Both the position numbers and the translations under genes were made by a program. From positions 4,526,001 to 4,590,000 of the forward strand of contig NZ_CP151275.1 in assembly GCF_038235435.1 (NCBI RefSeq): a stretch of DNA of 64,000 bases, read 5' to 3'. The DNA comes from Niveibacterium sp. SC-1 (lineage in GTDB: Bacteria > Pseudomonadota > Gammaproteobacteria > Burkholderiales > Rhodocyclaceae). Numbering within the stretch: position 1 is the stretch's first letter; every line of letters begins with the position of its first letter. Shown here one piece after another: positions 44,139 through 52,096 of this stretch. The notes beneath the pieces are model-generated. The model was not told the origin of the DNA, searched no databases, and was given only the letters and a program-made list of their open reading frames with translations.

Positions 44139-44603
44139 TCAGGTTCCAAAAGGCCACTGCGCCAGCACGACCGCCGCTTCCTCTTCCAGCAAGGGGCCTT
44201 CTACCCGCGGCGCGGGATTCGCGCCGACATACACCTGCGCGGTCTGGATCGGCAGCGAGGGGCCCCCGATCAGGCGCGTGATGGTGCTGGTGCGCGCGGC
44301 GAAGACGATGCGCGCGACTCCCGCCCAGAACAGGGCGCCGGAGCACATCGCGCAGGGTTCGCCGCTGGCATAGACCGTGGCGCCACGCAGGCTGTCCGCC
44401 CCCAGCGCAGCTTCGGCCTCTCGCACCAACTGCACCTCCGCATGCGCGAGGCCGTCGCGTCCGCTGAATTGCGTATTGCGCGCGACGTAGAGCACCTTGC
44501 CCTCGCGGTCGGCCAGCACTGCGCCGAACGGTCGGTCGCCTGCGGCGAGTGCGTCGCGGGAGGCCTGGATCGCCAGGCGCATCAGGGTTTCTTCGGAAGG
44601 CAT
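44139..44603 (-). CDS. Nucleoside/nucleobase deaminase, CDA fold (guanine deaminase-like)
   Basis: This 154-residue protein has the zinc deaminase motifs HAEVQ near residue 74 and PCAMCSGALFWAG near 106-118, and the N-terminal RPFGAVLADREGKVLYVARN. Length and layout resemble GuaD of Bacillus (guanine deaminase) and other TadA/CMP deaminase-fold enzymes. It lies upstream of nothing on its strand but downstream of a flavin reductase-like gene and a BMP-type binding protein gene, supporting a purine substrate. Guanine or another nucleobase is an inference. Confidence 0.82.
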   Translation of the reverse strand: MPSEETLMRLAIQASRDALAAGDRPFGAVLADREGKVLYVARNTQFSGRDGLAHAEVQLVREAEAALGADSLRGATVYASGEPCAMCSGALFWAGVARIVFAARTSTITRLIGGPSLPIQTAQVYVGANPAPRVEGPLLEEEAAVVLAQWPFGT

Positions 44604-44606
44604 GGC

Positions 44607-45239
44607 TCAGATCTCGTCGATGTTGGTGGAATGCGCCTCATGCCCTTCGCCGCCGATGGCGAAGCGCTCGCGCGTGCGGACGTAGAAGCTCGCGCCGAAG
44701 CGGCCGACCGGGTGGTAGTCCTGCAGGCGTACGCGCCAGCGCTCGGTGTCGATCAGGCCTTCGCGCGCATGCAGGTGCAGCACGCGGCCGATGAAGATGT
44801 AGCGGCTCTCGGTTTCCAGTTTCTCGTGCAGCACGCACTCGAAGGCCACCGGCGCCTCGACGATGCGCGGCGGTTTGACTGCGGACGAAGGCGCGGAGGT
44901 AAGCCCGGTGATGGACAGCTCGCTCACATGCGAGGGCACGCTGGCGCCGCAGTGATGCATGGCCTCGGCGATCGCCTCGTCGGCGAGATGCACCACGAAC
45001 TCGCCGTTGGCGAGGATGTTGGCGGCCGTGTCCTTGAGCCGCCCGTCCTTGAGCCGGTTGATGCTCACCATGACGATGGGCGGATCCTCGCCCAGCATGT
45101 TGAACATGGAGAAGGGCGCCGCGTTGACCACGCCCTCGGCGTTCACCGTGGTGATCAGCGCGATCGGCCGCGGCACGATCAGGCTGGCCATCAGCTTGTA
45201 GCGCTGATATTCGGTGAGGGTGGAGAAATCGATGTCCAT
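44607..45239 (-). CDS. Flavin reductase-like FMN-binding protein
   Basis: This 210-residue protein matches the flavin reductase/DIM6-NTAB fold: LIVPRPIALITTVNAEGVVNAAPFSMFNMLGEDPPIVMVS at about residues 21-60 is the FMN-binding core, followed by DTAANILANGEFVVHLAD. Proteins of this group bind FMN and either reduce flavin or act as split-barrel reductases. It is three bases from the deaminase gene and on the same strand, suggesting co-transcription. Confidence 0.85.
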   Translation of the reverse strand: MDIDFSTLTEYQRYKLMASLIVPRPIALITTVNAEGVVNAAPFSMFNMLGEDPPIVMVSINRLKDGRLKDTAANILANGEFVVHLADEAIAEAMHHCGASVPSHVSELSITGLTSAPSSAVKPPRIVEAPVAFECVLHEKLETESRYIFIGRVLHLHAREGLIDTERWRVRLQDYHPVGRFGASFYVRTRERFAIGGEGHEAHSTNIDEI

Positions 45240-45338
45240 GGCGGACTCCGGTTCAGGTCGCGCGGGCCACAGCCCGCGCGGGAAGTTGGAGGCGCGTACG
45301 GCCGACCGCCGGACTCACCATGGGGCTCACCGAGAGAC

Positions 45339-46415
45339 TCACTGAGGCAGCTTGCTCGCCACGCCGTCGACGAACCACTTGAGCGTCCACAGCTCCTCTT
45401 CGGAGAGCGTCTTGCCAGCGGCCACGACGAGCTTGCCCTCGTTGGTCTTGATCGGACCGGTGAAGGGCTGGAACTGGCCGGAGACGATCGCGGCCTTCTT
45501 CTCTTCGACCAGCTTCACCACGTCGGCGGGAATGGCCGGGTTGAGCGGCGCGAGCTCGATCATCCCCTCCTTCATGCCCCATTTGGTGTCTTCCGGCTTC
45601 CACTTGCCTTCGAGCTGCTCGCGCACCTTGGCGACGTAGTAGACGCCCCAATTCACCGTATTGGCCGAAAGCTGCGCCTTGGGGCCGTACTTGGACATGT
45701 CCGAATCCTGGCCGAAGGCGAAGAGCCCACGCTCCTGCGCCACCTGTATCGCAGCCGGCGAGTCCGTGCCCTGGTAGAGGATGTCCGAGCCCTGCGCCAC
45801 CAGCGCCTCGGCGGCCTGCCGTTCCTTGCCCGGGTCGTACCAGCTATTGACCCAGATGACCTTCACGGTCGCCTTGGGATTCACGCTGCGGGCACCCAGG
45901 GTGTAGGCGTTGATGTTGCGCAGGACTTCCGGGATCGGGATCGAGCCGATGAAGCCCAGCGTATTGGTCTTGGTCATCTTGCCGGCGATCACGCCCAGCA
46001 GGTACGCGCCCTCGTAGAAGCGCGACTGGTAGATGCCCATGTTCTTCGCGGTCTTGTAGCCGGTGGCATGGTCGAAACTCACCTTGGGAAACTGCTTGGC
46101 CACCTTGAGCGTGGGCTCCATGAAACCGAAGGAGGTGGTGAAGACCATGGCATTGCCGCCGCCCACCAGCTGGCGGATCACCCGGTCGGCGTCGGCCGTT
46201 TCAGGCACGTTCTCGACGAAGACGGTCTTCACCTTGTCGCCGAAGGTCTTCTCGACCAGGCGGCGGCCCAGTTCGTGCTGGTAGGTCCAGCCCACATCCC
46301 CGATCGGGTTGGAATAGACGAAACCGATCTTCAAGGGCTCGTTGGCAGCAAGGCTGCTGGCGCTGGCACAGACGAATGCGCTGGCGGCCAGGAAGGAAAG
46401 GAAAGTGCGACGCAT
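45339..46415 (-). CDS. BMP-family substrate-binding protein (purine/nucleoside ABC transporter)
   Basis: This 358-residue protein has a signal peptide (FLSFLAASAFVCASASSLA, cleavage near residue 24) and the BMP binding-protein core: IGFVYSNPIGDVGWTYQHELGR near residue 30, TTSFGFMEPTLKVAKQFPKVSFDHATG near 95 and YLLGVIAGKMTKTNTLGFIGSIPIPEVLRNINAY near 135. BMP proteins bind nucleosides or purines. No ABC subunits adjoin it, while the transporter at 1099-4752 lacks a binding protein, so these probably work together across 41 kb (inference). Confidence 0.92.
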   Translation of the reverse strand: MRRTFLSFLAASAFVCASASSLAANEPLKIGFVYSNPIGDVGWTYQHELGRRLVEKTFGDKVKTVFVENVPETADADRVIRQLVGGGNAMVFTTSFGFMEPTLKVAKQFPKVSFDHATGYKTAKNMGIYQSRFYEGAYLLGVIAGKMTKTNTLGFIGSIPIPEVLRNINAYTLGARSVNPKATVKVIWVNSWYDPGKERQAAEALVAQGSDILYQGTDSPAAIQVAQERGLFAFGQDSDMSKYGPKAQLSANTVNWGVYYVAKVREQLEGKWKPEDTKWGMKEGMIELAPLNPAIPADVVKLVEEKKAAIVSGQFQPFTGPIKTNEGKLVVAAGKTLSEEELWTLKWFVDGVASKLPQ

Positions 46416-46462
46416 GGTGAAGGCTCCCGGATGGCAATAGGGGGAAGCGCGGGGACCTCACT

Positions 46463-46495
46463 TTGTATCCACTTCGCGCTTGTATTTGCATCCAA
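46463..46495 (-). promoter_or_regulatory. Two candidate GntR sites before the BMP gene
   Basis: TTGTATCCAC (46463-46472) and TTGTATTTGCATCCAA (46480-46495) repeat the TTGTAT...CCAA theme, 48-80 bases upstream of the BMP start. Confidence 0.45.
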
Positions 46496-46708
46496 AGCAT
46501 CCGTTGTGCCACTTTGAAACCGAGCACGTCGAATCCTCGCATCAAATGACGCGCAAACCATTCACTGGCGGGGCTTGACGCCCGAATCCCCGATCACTCC
46601 GCGAGGCGTTTCTGATGTCCGCACGGCGTGCGGAAACCCGTGAGCACGGGCTTCCATGCACCGAAAAGGCTTCATGGCGGCCCGCATTCGGTGCAAACAC
46701 ACACAATA

Positions 46709-46718
46709 TTGTATACAA
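46709..46718. promoter_or_regulatory. Candidate GntR operator TTGTATACAA
   Basis: A perfect 10-bp palindrome directly behind the GntR stop codon and 294 bases upstream of the BMP start. FCD-type GntR regulators often bind such TTGTATACAA-like sites. Confidence 0.55.
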
Positions 46719-47423
46719 CTAGATTCCCAGCATGTCCCCGAGGTCCGGCTCTGCGGTGTCGGGCGCAAAGCGGATCCGCTTCTCCAGCGCCAGCAGATGG
46801 GTATCCATGAGGGCGGCGGCTTCGGCGCCCTGGCCGGCGGCAATCAGGTCGACCAGGCGGGCGTGTTCCTCGTGCTCGCACTGAGAGTCGCCGGGCGCCT
46901 GGTACAGGGCGACGATCAGCGAACAGCGCGTCATCAGTTCGCTGAGGAAGCCCGCCAGCACCCGGTTGCCGGAAAGCTCGGCGAGCGCGAGGTGGAAGGC
47001 GCCGGCGCTTTGCGCCCATTCCGCATGCTCGCCGCGATGCAGGGCATCGTGTTCCGTCGCCAGCATGGTGCGCAGGCGCGCGATGTCGGTGACCGAAGCC
47101 TGCGCCGTGGCCAAGGGCACGATCGCGCCTTCCACGGCGCGGCGCGCGGTGAAGACGTCACGCGTCTCCTCGGGCGTGGGCGAGGCCACCACCGCACCCT
47201 TGTTCGGGCGCAATTCGACCACATGCTCGTGCGCCAGCCGCTGCAGCGCCCGCCGCACGAGCGTGCGACTGACCCCGAAGAGCTCGCACAAGCGCGCCTC
47301 GGGCAGGCGCGTGCCCGGCTTGAGGCGCTGGGTCATCACGGCGCGGTAGATCGAGTCGTAGATCGGACCGTCCAGGGGCTTTTCTCCGCGCTTGGGACGG
47401 GGCGAGGCGGTCGTCTGGACCAT
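46719..47423 (-). CDS. GntR/FadR-type regulator, probably of purine uptake
   Basis: This 234-residue protein has a GntR winged helix (LKPGTRLPEARLCELFGVSRTLVRRALQRLAHEHVV, about residues 34-70) and an FCD domain (ARRAVEGAIVPLA, FHLALAELSGN, EEHARLVDLIAAG). Its N-terminal leader is basic and Pro-rich. It lies upstream of the BMP binding protein gene on the same strand. Three TTGTAT-type sites occur around both genes, so control of purine uptake is plausible but unproven. Confidence 0.88.
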   Translation of the reverse strand: MVQTTASPRPKRGEKPLDGPIYDSIYRAVMTQRLKPGTRLPEARLCELFGVSRTLVRRALQRLAHEHVVELRPNKGAVVASPTPEETRDVFTARRAVEGAIVPLATAQASVTDIARLRTMLATEHDALHRGEHAEWAQSAGAFHLALAELSGNRVLAGFLSELMTRCSLIVALYQAPGDSQCEHEEHARLVDLIAAGQGAEAAALMDTHLLALEKRIRFAPDTAEPDLGDMLGI

Positions 47424-47500
47424 GAGGGTGGCGTCAAGGATGGCAGGAACAAGCAGTATTCCACCCTTTCACAATCGATGTCGGCAAAGCGGGCGGATAG

Positions 47501-47510
47501 TTGTATCCAA
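47501..47510. promoter_or_regulatory. Candidate autoregulatory GntR site
   Basis: TTGTATCCAA differs from TTGTATACAA at one position and lies 78 bases upstream of the GntR start. It is also about 108 bases upstream of the small gene at 47618. Confidence 0.45.
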
Positions 47511-47617
47511 TCTGCGCGCGGCGACATGCGTCGTCGCCTCCGCCTTCGATTTTCGTTGTTGCGACTCATTTGCATTTGCATTACGATGCATTCCCGGCTT
47601 CGAGGTGGGAAATCGTC

Positions 47618-47860
47618 ATGGCGGCAAGCACCGAGGATTTCGCGCAGCGCCTGACGTTCGGCGCGCTCTACGCAATCACCCGCTTCATCGAGCATCCGAG
47701 CCCGGAGCGCGCAGCGATGGTGGCCCGCCACCTGGAATGCGTCGCGGAGCAGGCAGGCGAGGACAAGGCCCTGCAGGACCTGTGCAGCCTCCTGGCGATG
47801 CGCTGGCGCGGCTGGATTCCCGCCCGGCTGGCGGCGCGGACGGCGGCAACCCGGCATTGA
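47618..47860 (+). CDS. Small hypothetical protein, paralogue set member 1
   Basis: This 80-residue protein has no membrane segment. The core is FGALYAITRFIEHPSPERA then ARHLECVAEQ and CSLLAMRWRGW. It shares the pattern hydrophobic-x-M/I-x-R-Y/F-x5-P, HLxxxAxx, CxxLAxxW with the proteins at 47875 and 48820. The function is unknown. It is 14 bases upstream of member 2 and may form an operon with it, rpsD2 and member 3. The start has a GAGGTGGGA ribosome region. Confidence 0.7.
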   Translation: MAASTEDFAQRLTFGALYAITRFIEHPSPERAAMVARHLECVAEQAGEDKALQDLCSLLAMRWRGWIPARLAARTAATRH

Positions 47861-47874
47861 ACAAAGGAATTTCC

Positions 47875-48144
47875 ATGAGTACCCGAGACGTTCCCGAGCA
47901 GGATGCCGAGGCCAGTCCGAGCATGATGGCGGCTGCAACACTTTTCATGATGAGCCGTTACGCGGAGAATCCGTCTGCGGATTCCGCCGAGTCGGTCATA
48001 CTGCACCTAGAGTGCGTGGCGGAGGACGAGCGTTGCGACCCACTGATGCGTGAGGTCTGCGCGGCGCTCGCACAGCGATGGCAGATCCATGCTGCACAGC
48101 CCTGCCTCGCGCACGGCGCCCCCGGCGCTTCGCTTCAGCACTGA
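47875..48144 (+). CDS. Small hypothetical protein, paralogue set member 2
   Basis: This 89-residue protein reads MMAAATLFMMSRYAENPSAD, then LHLECVAEDERCD and CAALAQRWQIHAA. It is clearly related to member 1 (identical LECVAE and closely similar flanking pattern) and, more weakly, to member 3. An AAGGA ribosome site lies six bases before the ATG. It precedes rpsD2 by 23 bases. I do not know its role. Confidence 0.72.
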   Translation: MSTRDVPEQDAEASPSMMAAATLFMMSRYAENPSADSAESVILHLECVAEDERCDPLMREVCAALAQRWQIHAAQPCLAHGAPGASLQH

Positions 48145-48167
48145 TTTCTTACGGAGTAATTCAAGCA

Positions 48168-48782
48168 ATGGCTCGTTATATCGGCCCGCGCGTGCGCATT
48201 CTGCGTGCCCTGGGCACCCCCCTCCCCGGCCTGACCCGCAAGGAAGTCGGCAACCGCACGGAACGCCCCGGCCAGCACGGCGCCAAGCCGAACACCCGCA
48301 AGTCGGGCTTCGGCCTGCAGCTGATCGAGAAGCAGAAGCTGCGCTACCACTACGGCGTGAACGAAACCCAGCTGCGCAACCTGGTGAAGGAAGCCAAGGG
48401 CGGCAAGCAGCCGACCGGCGAGAAGCTCGTCGAGCTGCTCGAGCGTCGCATCGACAATATGGTGTTCCGCGCCGGTTTCGCCCCGAGCATCCCCTGCGCG
48501 CGCCAGCTGATCCGCCATGGCCACATCCAGCTCAACGGCCGCCGCGTGACCATCCCTTCGCAGCGTCTGCGCGTGGGCGACACGCTGAGCCTGGGCCCCA
48601 AGGCGCAGAAGGTGCCGGCCGTGGTCGAGTCGCTGCAGCAGCCTGCGCTGGAGCGTCCGGAATGGATCGCCTTCGACGAAACGGCCAAGGCCGCTCGCCT
48701 CTCGCACCTTCCGGGCGTGGATGCGCAGCCCTTCCCGCTCGACACGCAGAAGATCGTCGAGTACTACGCGCAGCGCGTGTAA
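48168..48782 (+). CDS. rpsD: Ribosomal protein S4 paralogue, cyanobacterial/plastid-like
   Basis: This 204-residue protein is an S4 homologue: MARYIGPRVRILRALGTPLPGLTRK, RPGQHGAK, LIEKQKLRYHYGV and the RNA-binding S4 domain LLERRIDNMVFRAGFAPSIPCARQLIRHGHIQLNGRRVTIPS, ending KIVEYYAQRV. The opening and the VEYY ending resemble cyanobacterial and plastid S4 more than the usual betaproteobacterial S4 with its KSARR block. No zinc-finger cysteines are present. It is outside any ribosomal operon, so it is very probably a second, specialised copy. The main rpsD should lie in the alpha operon elsewhere. Confidence 0.9.
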   Translation: MARYIGPRVRILRALGTPLPGLTRKEVGNRTERPGQHGAKPNTRKSGFGLQLIEKQKLRYHYGVNETQLRNLVKEAKGGKQPTGEKLVELLERRIDNMVFRAGFAPSIPCARQLIRHGHIQLNGRRVTIPSQRLRVGDTLSLGPKAQKVPAVVESLQQPALERPEWIAFDETAKAARLSHLPGVDAQPFPLDTQKIVEYYAQRV

Positions 48783-48819
48783 GTACGGGGTAAGCAGACG
48801 GCCGGCGCGAAGCTCAACC

Positions 48820-49092
48820 ATGATCGAAGCGCCGCCGTCCGAACTTTCCGCAGACGCGAGCATGGCGCGTCTGCTCTGCCTGATGCATCTGTACTTCGGT
48901 GGGCCCCATTGCGAGGCCTGCGAACGCAAGCTGCGCATGGCGATCCACCACCACCTGCTGCATCTCGCCAATCAGGACGCCTGCGGACCGAACACCGCGG
49001 AAGCCTGTCGCGAACTTGCACGGCACTGGCGCGCGCATTCGGCGGATGAGCTCTCCCCCGCGGCCGCGCGTGGCCACGGCTGCGTGCACTGA
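48820..49092 (+). CDS. Small hypothetical protein, paralogue set member 3
   Basis: This 90-residue protein reads LLCLMHLYFGGPHCEACERKLR, then HHHLLHLANQDACGP and CRELARHWRAHS. It shares with members 1 and 2 the pattern L-x2-M-x2-Y-x3-P, HL-x2-A and C-x2-LA-x2-W. It additionally has a CEAC pair and several His, so metal binding is conceivable. It starts 37 bases after the S4 gene and probably belongs to the same operon. Confidence 0.7.
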   Translation: MIEAPPSELSADASMARLLCLMHLYFGGPHCEACERKLRMAIHHHLLHLANQDACGPNTAEACRELARHWRAHSADELSPAAARGHGCVH

Positions 49093-49242
49093 TCCCGCGC
49101 CTGATTTGCACGACGCGCCCTCGAAAATGACCGAGGCCGCGACTTCCCTGAGGAAATAGCGGCCCCGAGTTGCGCCCGCACGCGTGTGGGCGCCTGCAGC
49201 GCAACGAGCTGGGTGAGCCGTGTGGCTCCCGGATGTGCAGTG

Positions 49243-49689
49243 CTATTGCACGCTCAGGTTGTTGTTCACATCTTTCACGCCGTCCACCGAGCGGGCCACC
49301 AGGGTCGCGCGATCCTTGGCGTCGGCGGACTTGGCCTTGCCGTCCAGTGTGACCACGCCTTCCTTGGTGTCGACCTTCACGTCCATGTTGGAGAGATCCG
49401 GCTCGGCCACGATCTTGGCGCGTACGGAAGCCGTGATCGCAGTGTCGTCGAGCACCTTGCCGGCGGCGTTGGCCTGCTCCTTCATCTTGTCCGATGCTTC
49501 GGACGCTTCCTGCTTCATCTTGTCGCCCGCGGCCTCGGCCTTCTGCTGGGCCTCGGCCATCTTGTCCTTGGACTCCTGGACGGACTGGTCCACCTGCTGA
49601 CCGAGCGTCTTGTCCGAGTTGTCCTTGTTGCAGGCCGTGAGGGACGCACCAACGACAGCGAGGCTGAGAATGAGTGCAGCATGCTTCAT
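49243..49689 (-). CDS. BON-domain lipoprotein
   Basis: This 148-residue protein has a lipoprotein signal peptide with lipobox LTAC (Cys20), a Lys/Ala/Glu-rich coiled region (residues 30-80) and a C-terminal BON domain (ITASVRAKIVAEPDLSNMDVKVDTKEGVVTLDGKAK, about 85-120). BON proteins such as OsmY bind membranes in the periplasm under osmotic or envelope stress. It lies 39 bases downstream of the DUF1328 gene. Confidence 0.88.
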   Translation of the reverse strand: MKHAALILSLAVVGASLTACNKDNSDKTLGQQVDQSVQESKDKMAEAQQKAEAAGDKMKQEASEASDKMKEQANAAGKVLDDTAITASVRAKIVAEPDLSNMDVKVDTKEGVVTLDGKAKSADAKDRATLVARSVDGVKDVNNNLSVQ

Positions 49690-49728
49690 GGCAAGCTCCT
49701 TTCCTGAGTCGATTCAGAGTCCTCGGGG

Positions 49729-49902
49729 CTACTTGACCGCCTTGTAGATCGTCATGCCCAGCACCAGGAAGATCACGAACAGGGCCACGGCGACGAAGAA
49801 CAGGATCTTGGCGATGGACGCGGCGCCAGCCGCGATCCCGGTGAAGCCGAGGAGGCCAGCGACCACCGAGACGATGAAGAAGATCAGGGCCCACTTGAGC
49901 AT
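49729..49902 (-). CDS. DUF1328 small membrane protein
   Basis: This 57-residue protein reads [20 protein letters not shown], then [20 protein letters not shown], then a third hydrophobic run ending GMTIYKAVK. It matches the DUF1328/YtjA family of two-helix inner-membrane proteins of unknown function. It is on the same strand as the BON lipoprotein gene, a pairing common in envelope-stress genes. Confidence 0.85.
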   Translation of the reverse strand: MLKWALIFFIVSVVAGLLGFTGIAAGAASIAKILFFVAVALFVIFLVLGMTIYKAVK

Positions 49903-50121
49903 GGCGTCGTGCCTCCACGTTTTGTCCAGATTGCGGGTGCTGCCCGGCTCGGGCCGCGTTTTGCCAACAATGCCAACTGCGTTGCTGACACTCTAGGTGG
50001 CGCCCCGCGAGGCGGCTGTCGGTTCGCGGCGCGCAGTGATGTAGGACGTGACTGGCGCCGCCGCTATGTCGGCGTCAAACCGCTGGCGCAGCAGCCAGCG
50101 CGCGGGTCCCGTCGATACGCC

Positions 50122-50712
50122 TCATTCCAGGAAGCGCTTCTTCGCCGCATCGATACAGGCCGCGCGGGCATCGCCCGCCAGCGCCTCGCATTTCTGCTTG
50201 GCCACCTTGTAGTCGGATTCGCGCCGCACGCGATCGGCCTCGTCACTCGCCGCAACAGTCTTGCGGCCGGCATCGACATCGGCGAGCGCCTTGTCGCGGC
50301 GGGCCTTGGCGTCCACGTCGCAGACCGCACGGTTGTTGCCGCCGAGCTCGTCGCAGACCTCTTTGTCCACCTCGTAGGTCGCCTTGGCACGGGTGCGCGA
50401 GGCGTTGGTGCGCGCCTCCTCGGTATTGCGATAGCCCGCTTCCAGTTCAGCCAGGCCGATCTCACGGTCCGCGCGCGCCTTGGCCACGCAGACATCGCGC
50501 GCGTTGCCCGCGAGGCTCTTGCATCCGGTATTCGCCTGCTCGAAGCGACTGCCGATCGCCTCCTTCTGCTGCAGGTAGTCCTGCTCAAGCTGGTCGGCGA
50601 AGGCCGGCGCGCAGCTCAGGGCGATGGTCAGCATGCCCAGGTACAGCGGTCCGCCACAGGGGCGCGCAGGCATTCGTGCGCGTGGCGTTCGCCCGGTTCG
50701 AGTTCCGTTCAT
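50122..50712 (-). CDS. Secreted repeat protein with three CxLxGNAR-type Cys pairs
   Basis: This 196-residue protein has a signal peptide (LYLGMLTIALSCAPAFA, cleavage near residue 39), so it is probably periplasmic. The mature part has three helical repeats, each with a Cys-x10-Cys pair: CKSLAGNARDVC, CDELGGNNRAVC and CEALAGDARAAC. Between pairs are Lys/Ala/Glu/Arg-rich helices. The start ATG has a GGGGAG ribosome site seven bases upstream. Similar proteins with CxALxGNAKDxC repeats occur in other betaproteobacteria with no known role. Confidence 0.78.
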   Translation of the reverse strand: MNGTRTGRTPRARMPARPCGGPLYLGMLTIALSCAPAFADQLEQDYLQQKEAIGSRFEQANTGCKSLAGNARDVCVAKARADREIGLAELEAGYRNTEEARTNASRTRAKATYEVDKEVCDELGGNNRAVCDVDAKARRDKALADVDAGRKTVAASDEADRVRRESDYKVAKQKCEALAGDARAACIDAAKKRFLE

Positions 50713-51002
50713 GATCGTTCTCCCCGAATCTCGCGGTTTGTCATGCGCCCAGCCTAGGCCCGCACCCGACCGACGTCCGTCGGCCCGGTGCGCCAAATAC
50801 CGCAGGACGGGAACAGCCGCCCGGGTCGGACCACGCCTACACGCCTGTCGCAAGTGCGCGAGCGACCGGGCACGCACCAAACTGGAACGAGAAAACCCCC
50901 AGGAACGCAATAAACCCCCTGCCGTGGCCGATTTCACGCCGGGAACGGTCTTTGCATACAAAACCCGCATCCGCATCAAAAGCCTTTGCTGGGAGAAACA
51001 CG

Positions 51003-51965
51003 ATGGCTGCCTCATGTTCCTGGGACTCGATGGACGTGCATCTGCTGCGCGTCCTCTTCACGCTGCTGACTGAATGCTCGGTCTCCAACGCAGCCCGGCG
51101 ACTCAACCAGTCCCAGCCCGCCGTCAGCACCGCGTTGCGCCGTCTGCGCGAGATCACCGGGGACCAGCTGCTGGTGCGCTCACGCTCCGGCATGACGCCC
51201 ACCGAGCGCGGCGCGGCCCTGCTCGAACCGGTCAAGAACGCGCTGGCCCAGATCGAGGCGATCGCCGTGCGCCAGGTGCGCTTCGAGGCGGCCAAGTCGC
51301 GCCGGGTATTCAATATCGCCACGCCCGACTACCTCAACGCCGACATGCTCGGCCGCATCGTCGGCCGCCTGCGCACGGCCGCGCCCCAGTCCCAGGTGGT
51401 CTTCCACTCCCTCGGGCCGGACAGCGACTTCACCGCCGCGCTGGAGTCGGGCGAGCTGGACGTGGTGATCGGCAACTGGCCGCAGCCGCCGGAACATCTG
51501 CGCATCACCCCGCTCTTCGAGGACGAGGTGATCTGTCTGATGCGCCGCGAGCATCCGCTCGCCGGGCGCCCGCTCTCGGTGGACAGCTACCTCGCCGCGG
51601 AACACCTGGTGCCCACGCCCTATTCGGTGGGCCGGCGCGGCGTGATCGACCTGCATCTGGCGCGCGAACGGCTCAAGCGCAACGTGGTGGCCTCGGTGCC
51701 CTACTTCCACCTGGTGCCGCAGATGCTGCTGCAGACGGACATGATCTTCACCGGCCCGCGCGCCTTCGCCGAGCAGTGCATGCGCACCTCGCCGCTGGTG
51801 ACGGTCGATGTACCGCTCGCTTTCCCACCGATGAGCTTCTATCTTTTGTGGCATGACCGCAGCCACTACGCCGACGAATGCCGCTGGTTCCGCGAGCAGA
51901 TCGTCAGTGTTGCCCGCAACAGCGAGGCCGGCCGGAACAGGACGTCCACCCGCTTCGCGGCTTGA
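51003..51965 (+). CDS. LysR-type transcriptional regulator
   Basis: This 320-residue protein has the LTTR helix-turn-helix (SVSNAARRLNQSQPAVSTALRRLREITGDQLLVR, about residues 25-60) and a C-terminal effector domain with RVFNIATPDYLNADMLGRIV and DVVIGNWP. It resembles regulators of aromatic or nitrogen metabolism such as the NodD/LeuO-like group (SRSGMTPTERG). The ATG at 51003 has a GGGAG ribosome site; MDVHLLR at 51030 is an alternative start. No clear target lies beside it: the next gene downstream is the PUD-GGDEF gene on the same strand. Confidence 0.88.
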   Translation: MAASCSWDSMDVHLLRVLFTLLTECSVSNAARRLNQSQPAVSTALRRLREITGDQLLVRSRSGMTPTERGAALLEPVKNALAQIEAIAVRQVRFEAAKSRRVFNIATPDYLNADMLGRIVGRLRTAAPQSQVVFHSLGPDSDFTAALESGELDVVIGNWPQPPEHLRITPLFEDEVICLMRREHPLAGRPLSVDSYLAAEHLVPTPYSVGRRGVIDLHLARERLKRNVVASVPYFHLVPQMLLQTDMIFTGPRAFAEQCMRTSPLVTVDVPLAFPPMSFYLLWHDRSHYADECRWFREQIVSVARNSEAGRNRTSTRFAA

Positions 51966-51980
51966 GATCACCCGCTGCAA

Positions 51981-52013
51981 CTGCCTGGGCTGTTACGACA
52001 GACGCCCAGGCAG
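51981..52013 (+). terminator. Hairpin after the LysR gene
   Basis: CTGCCTGGGC and GCCCAGGCAG form a perfect 10-bp stem with a 13-base loop, 16 bases after the LysR stop. There is no T-run. It separates the LysR gene from the GGDEF gene. Confidence 0.55.
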
Positions 52014-52096
52014 TCAATTGCCAAAGAAGGTGACAGGGTTCAAGTTGCTGGGGCGAACGCCGAAGAAATGCCATTGAGCGCTTCACACGGCACACC

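Larger units (their letters stand above)
46416..46718. other. Intergenic control region of the BMP gene
   Basis: The 303 bp between the BMP gene and the GntR gene holds no gene. It contains GntR-like sites (46463-46472, 46480-46495, 46709-46718) and a 9-bp inverted repeat TGCACCGAA...TTCGGTGCA at 46657-46695 with a 21-bp spacer. Confidence 0.65.
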
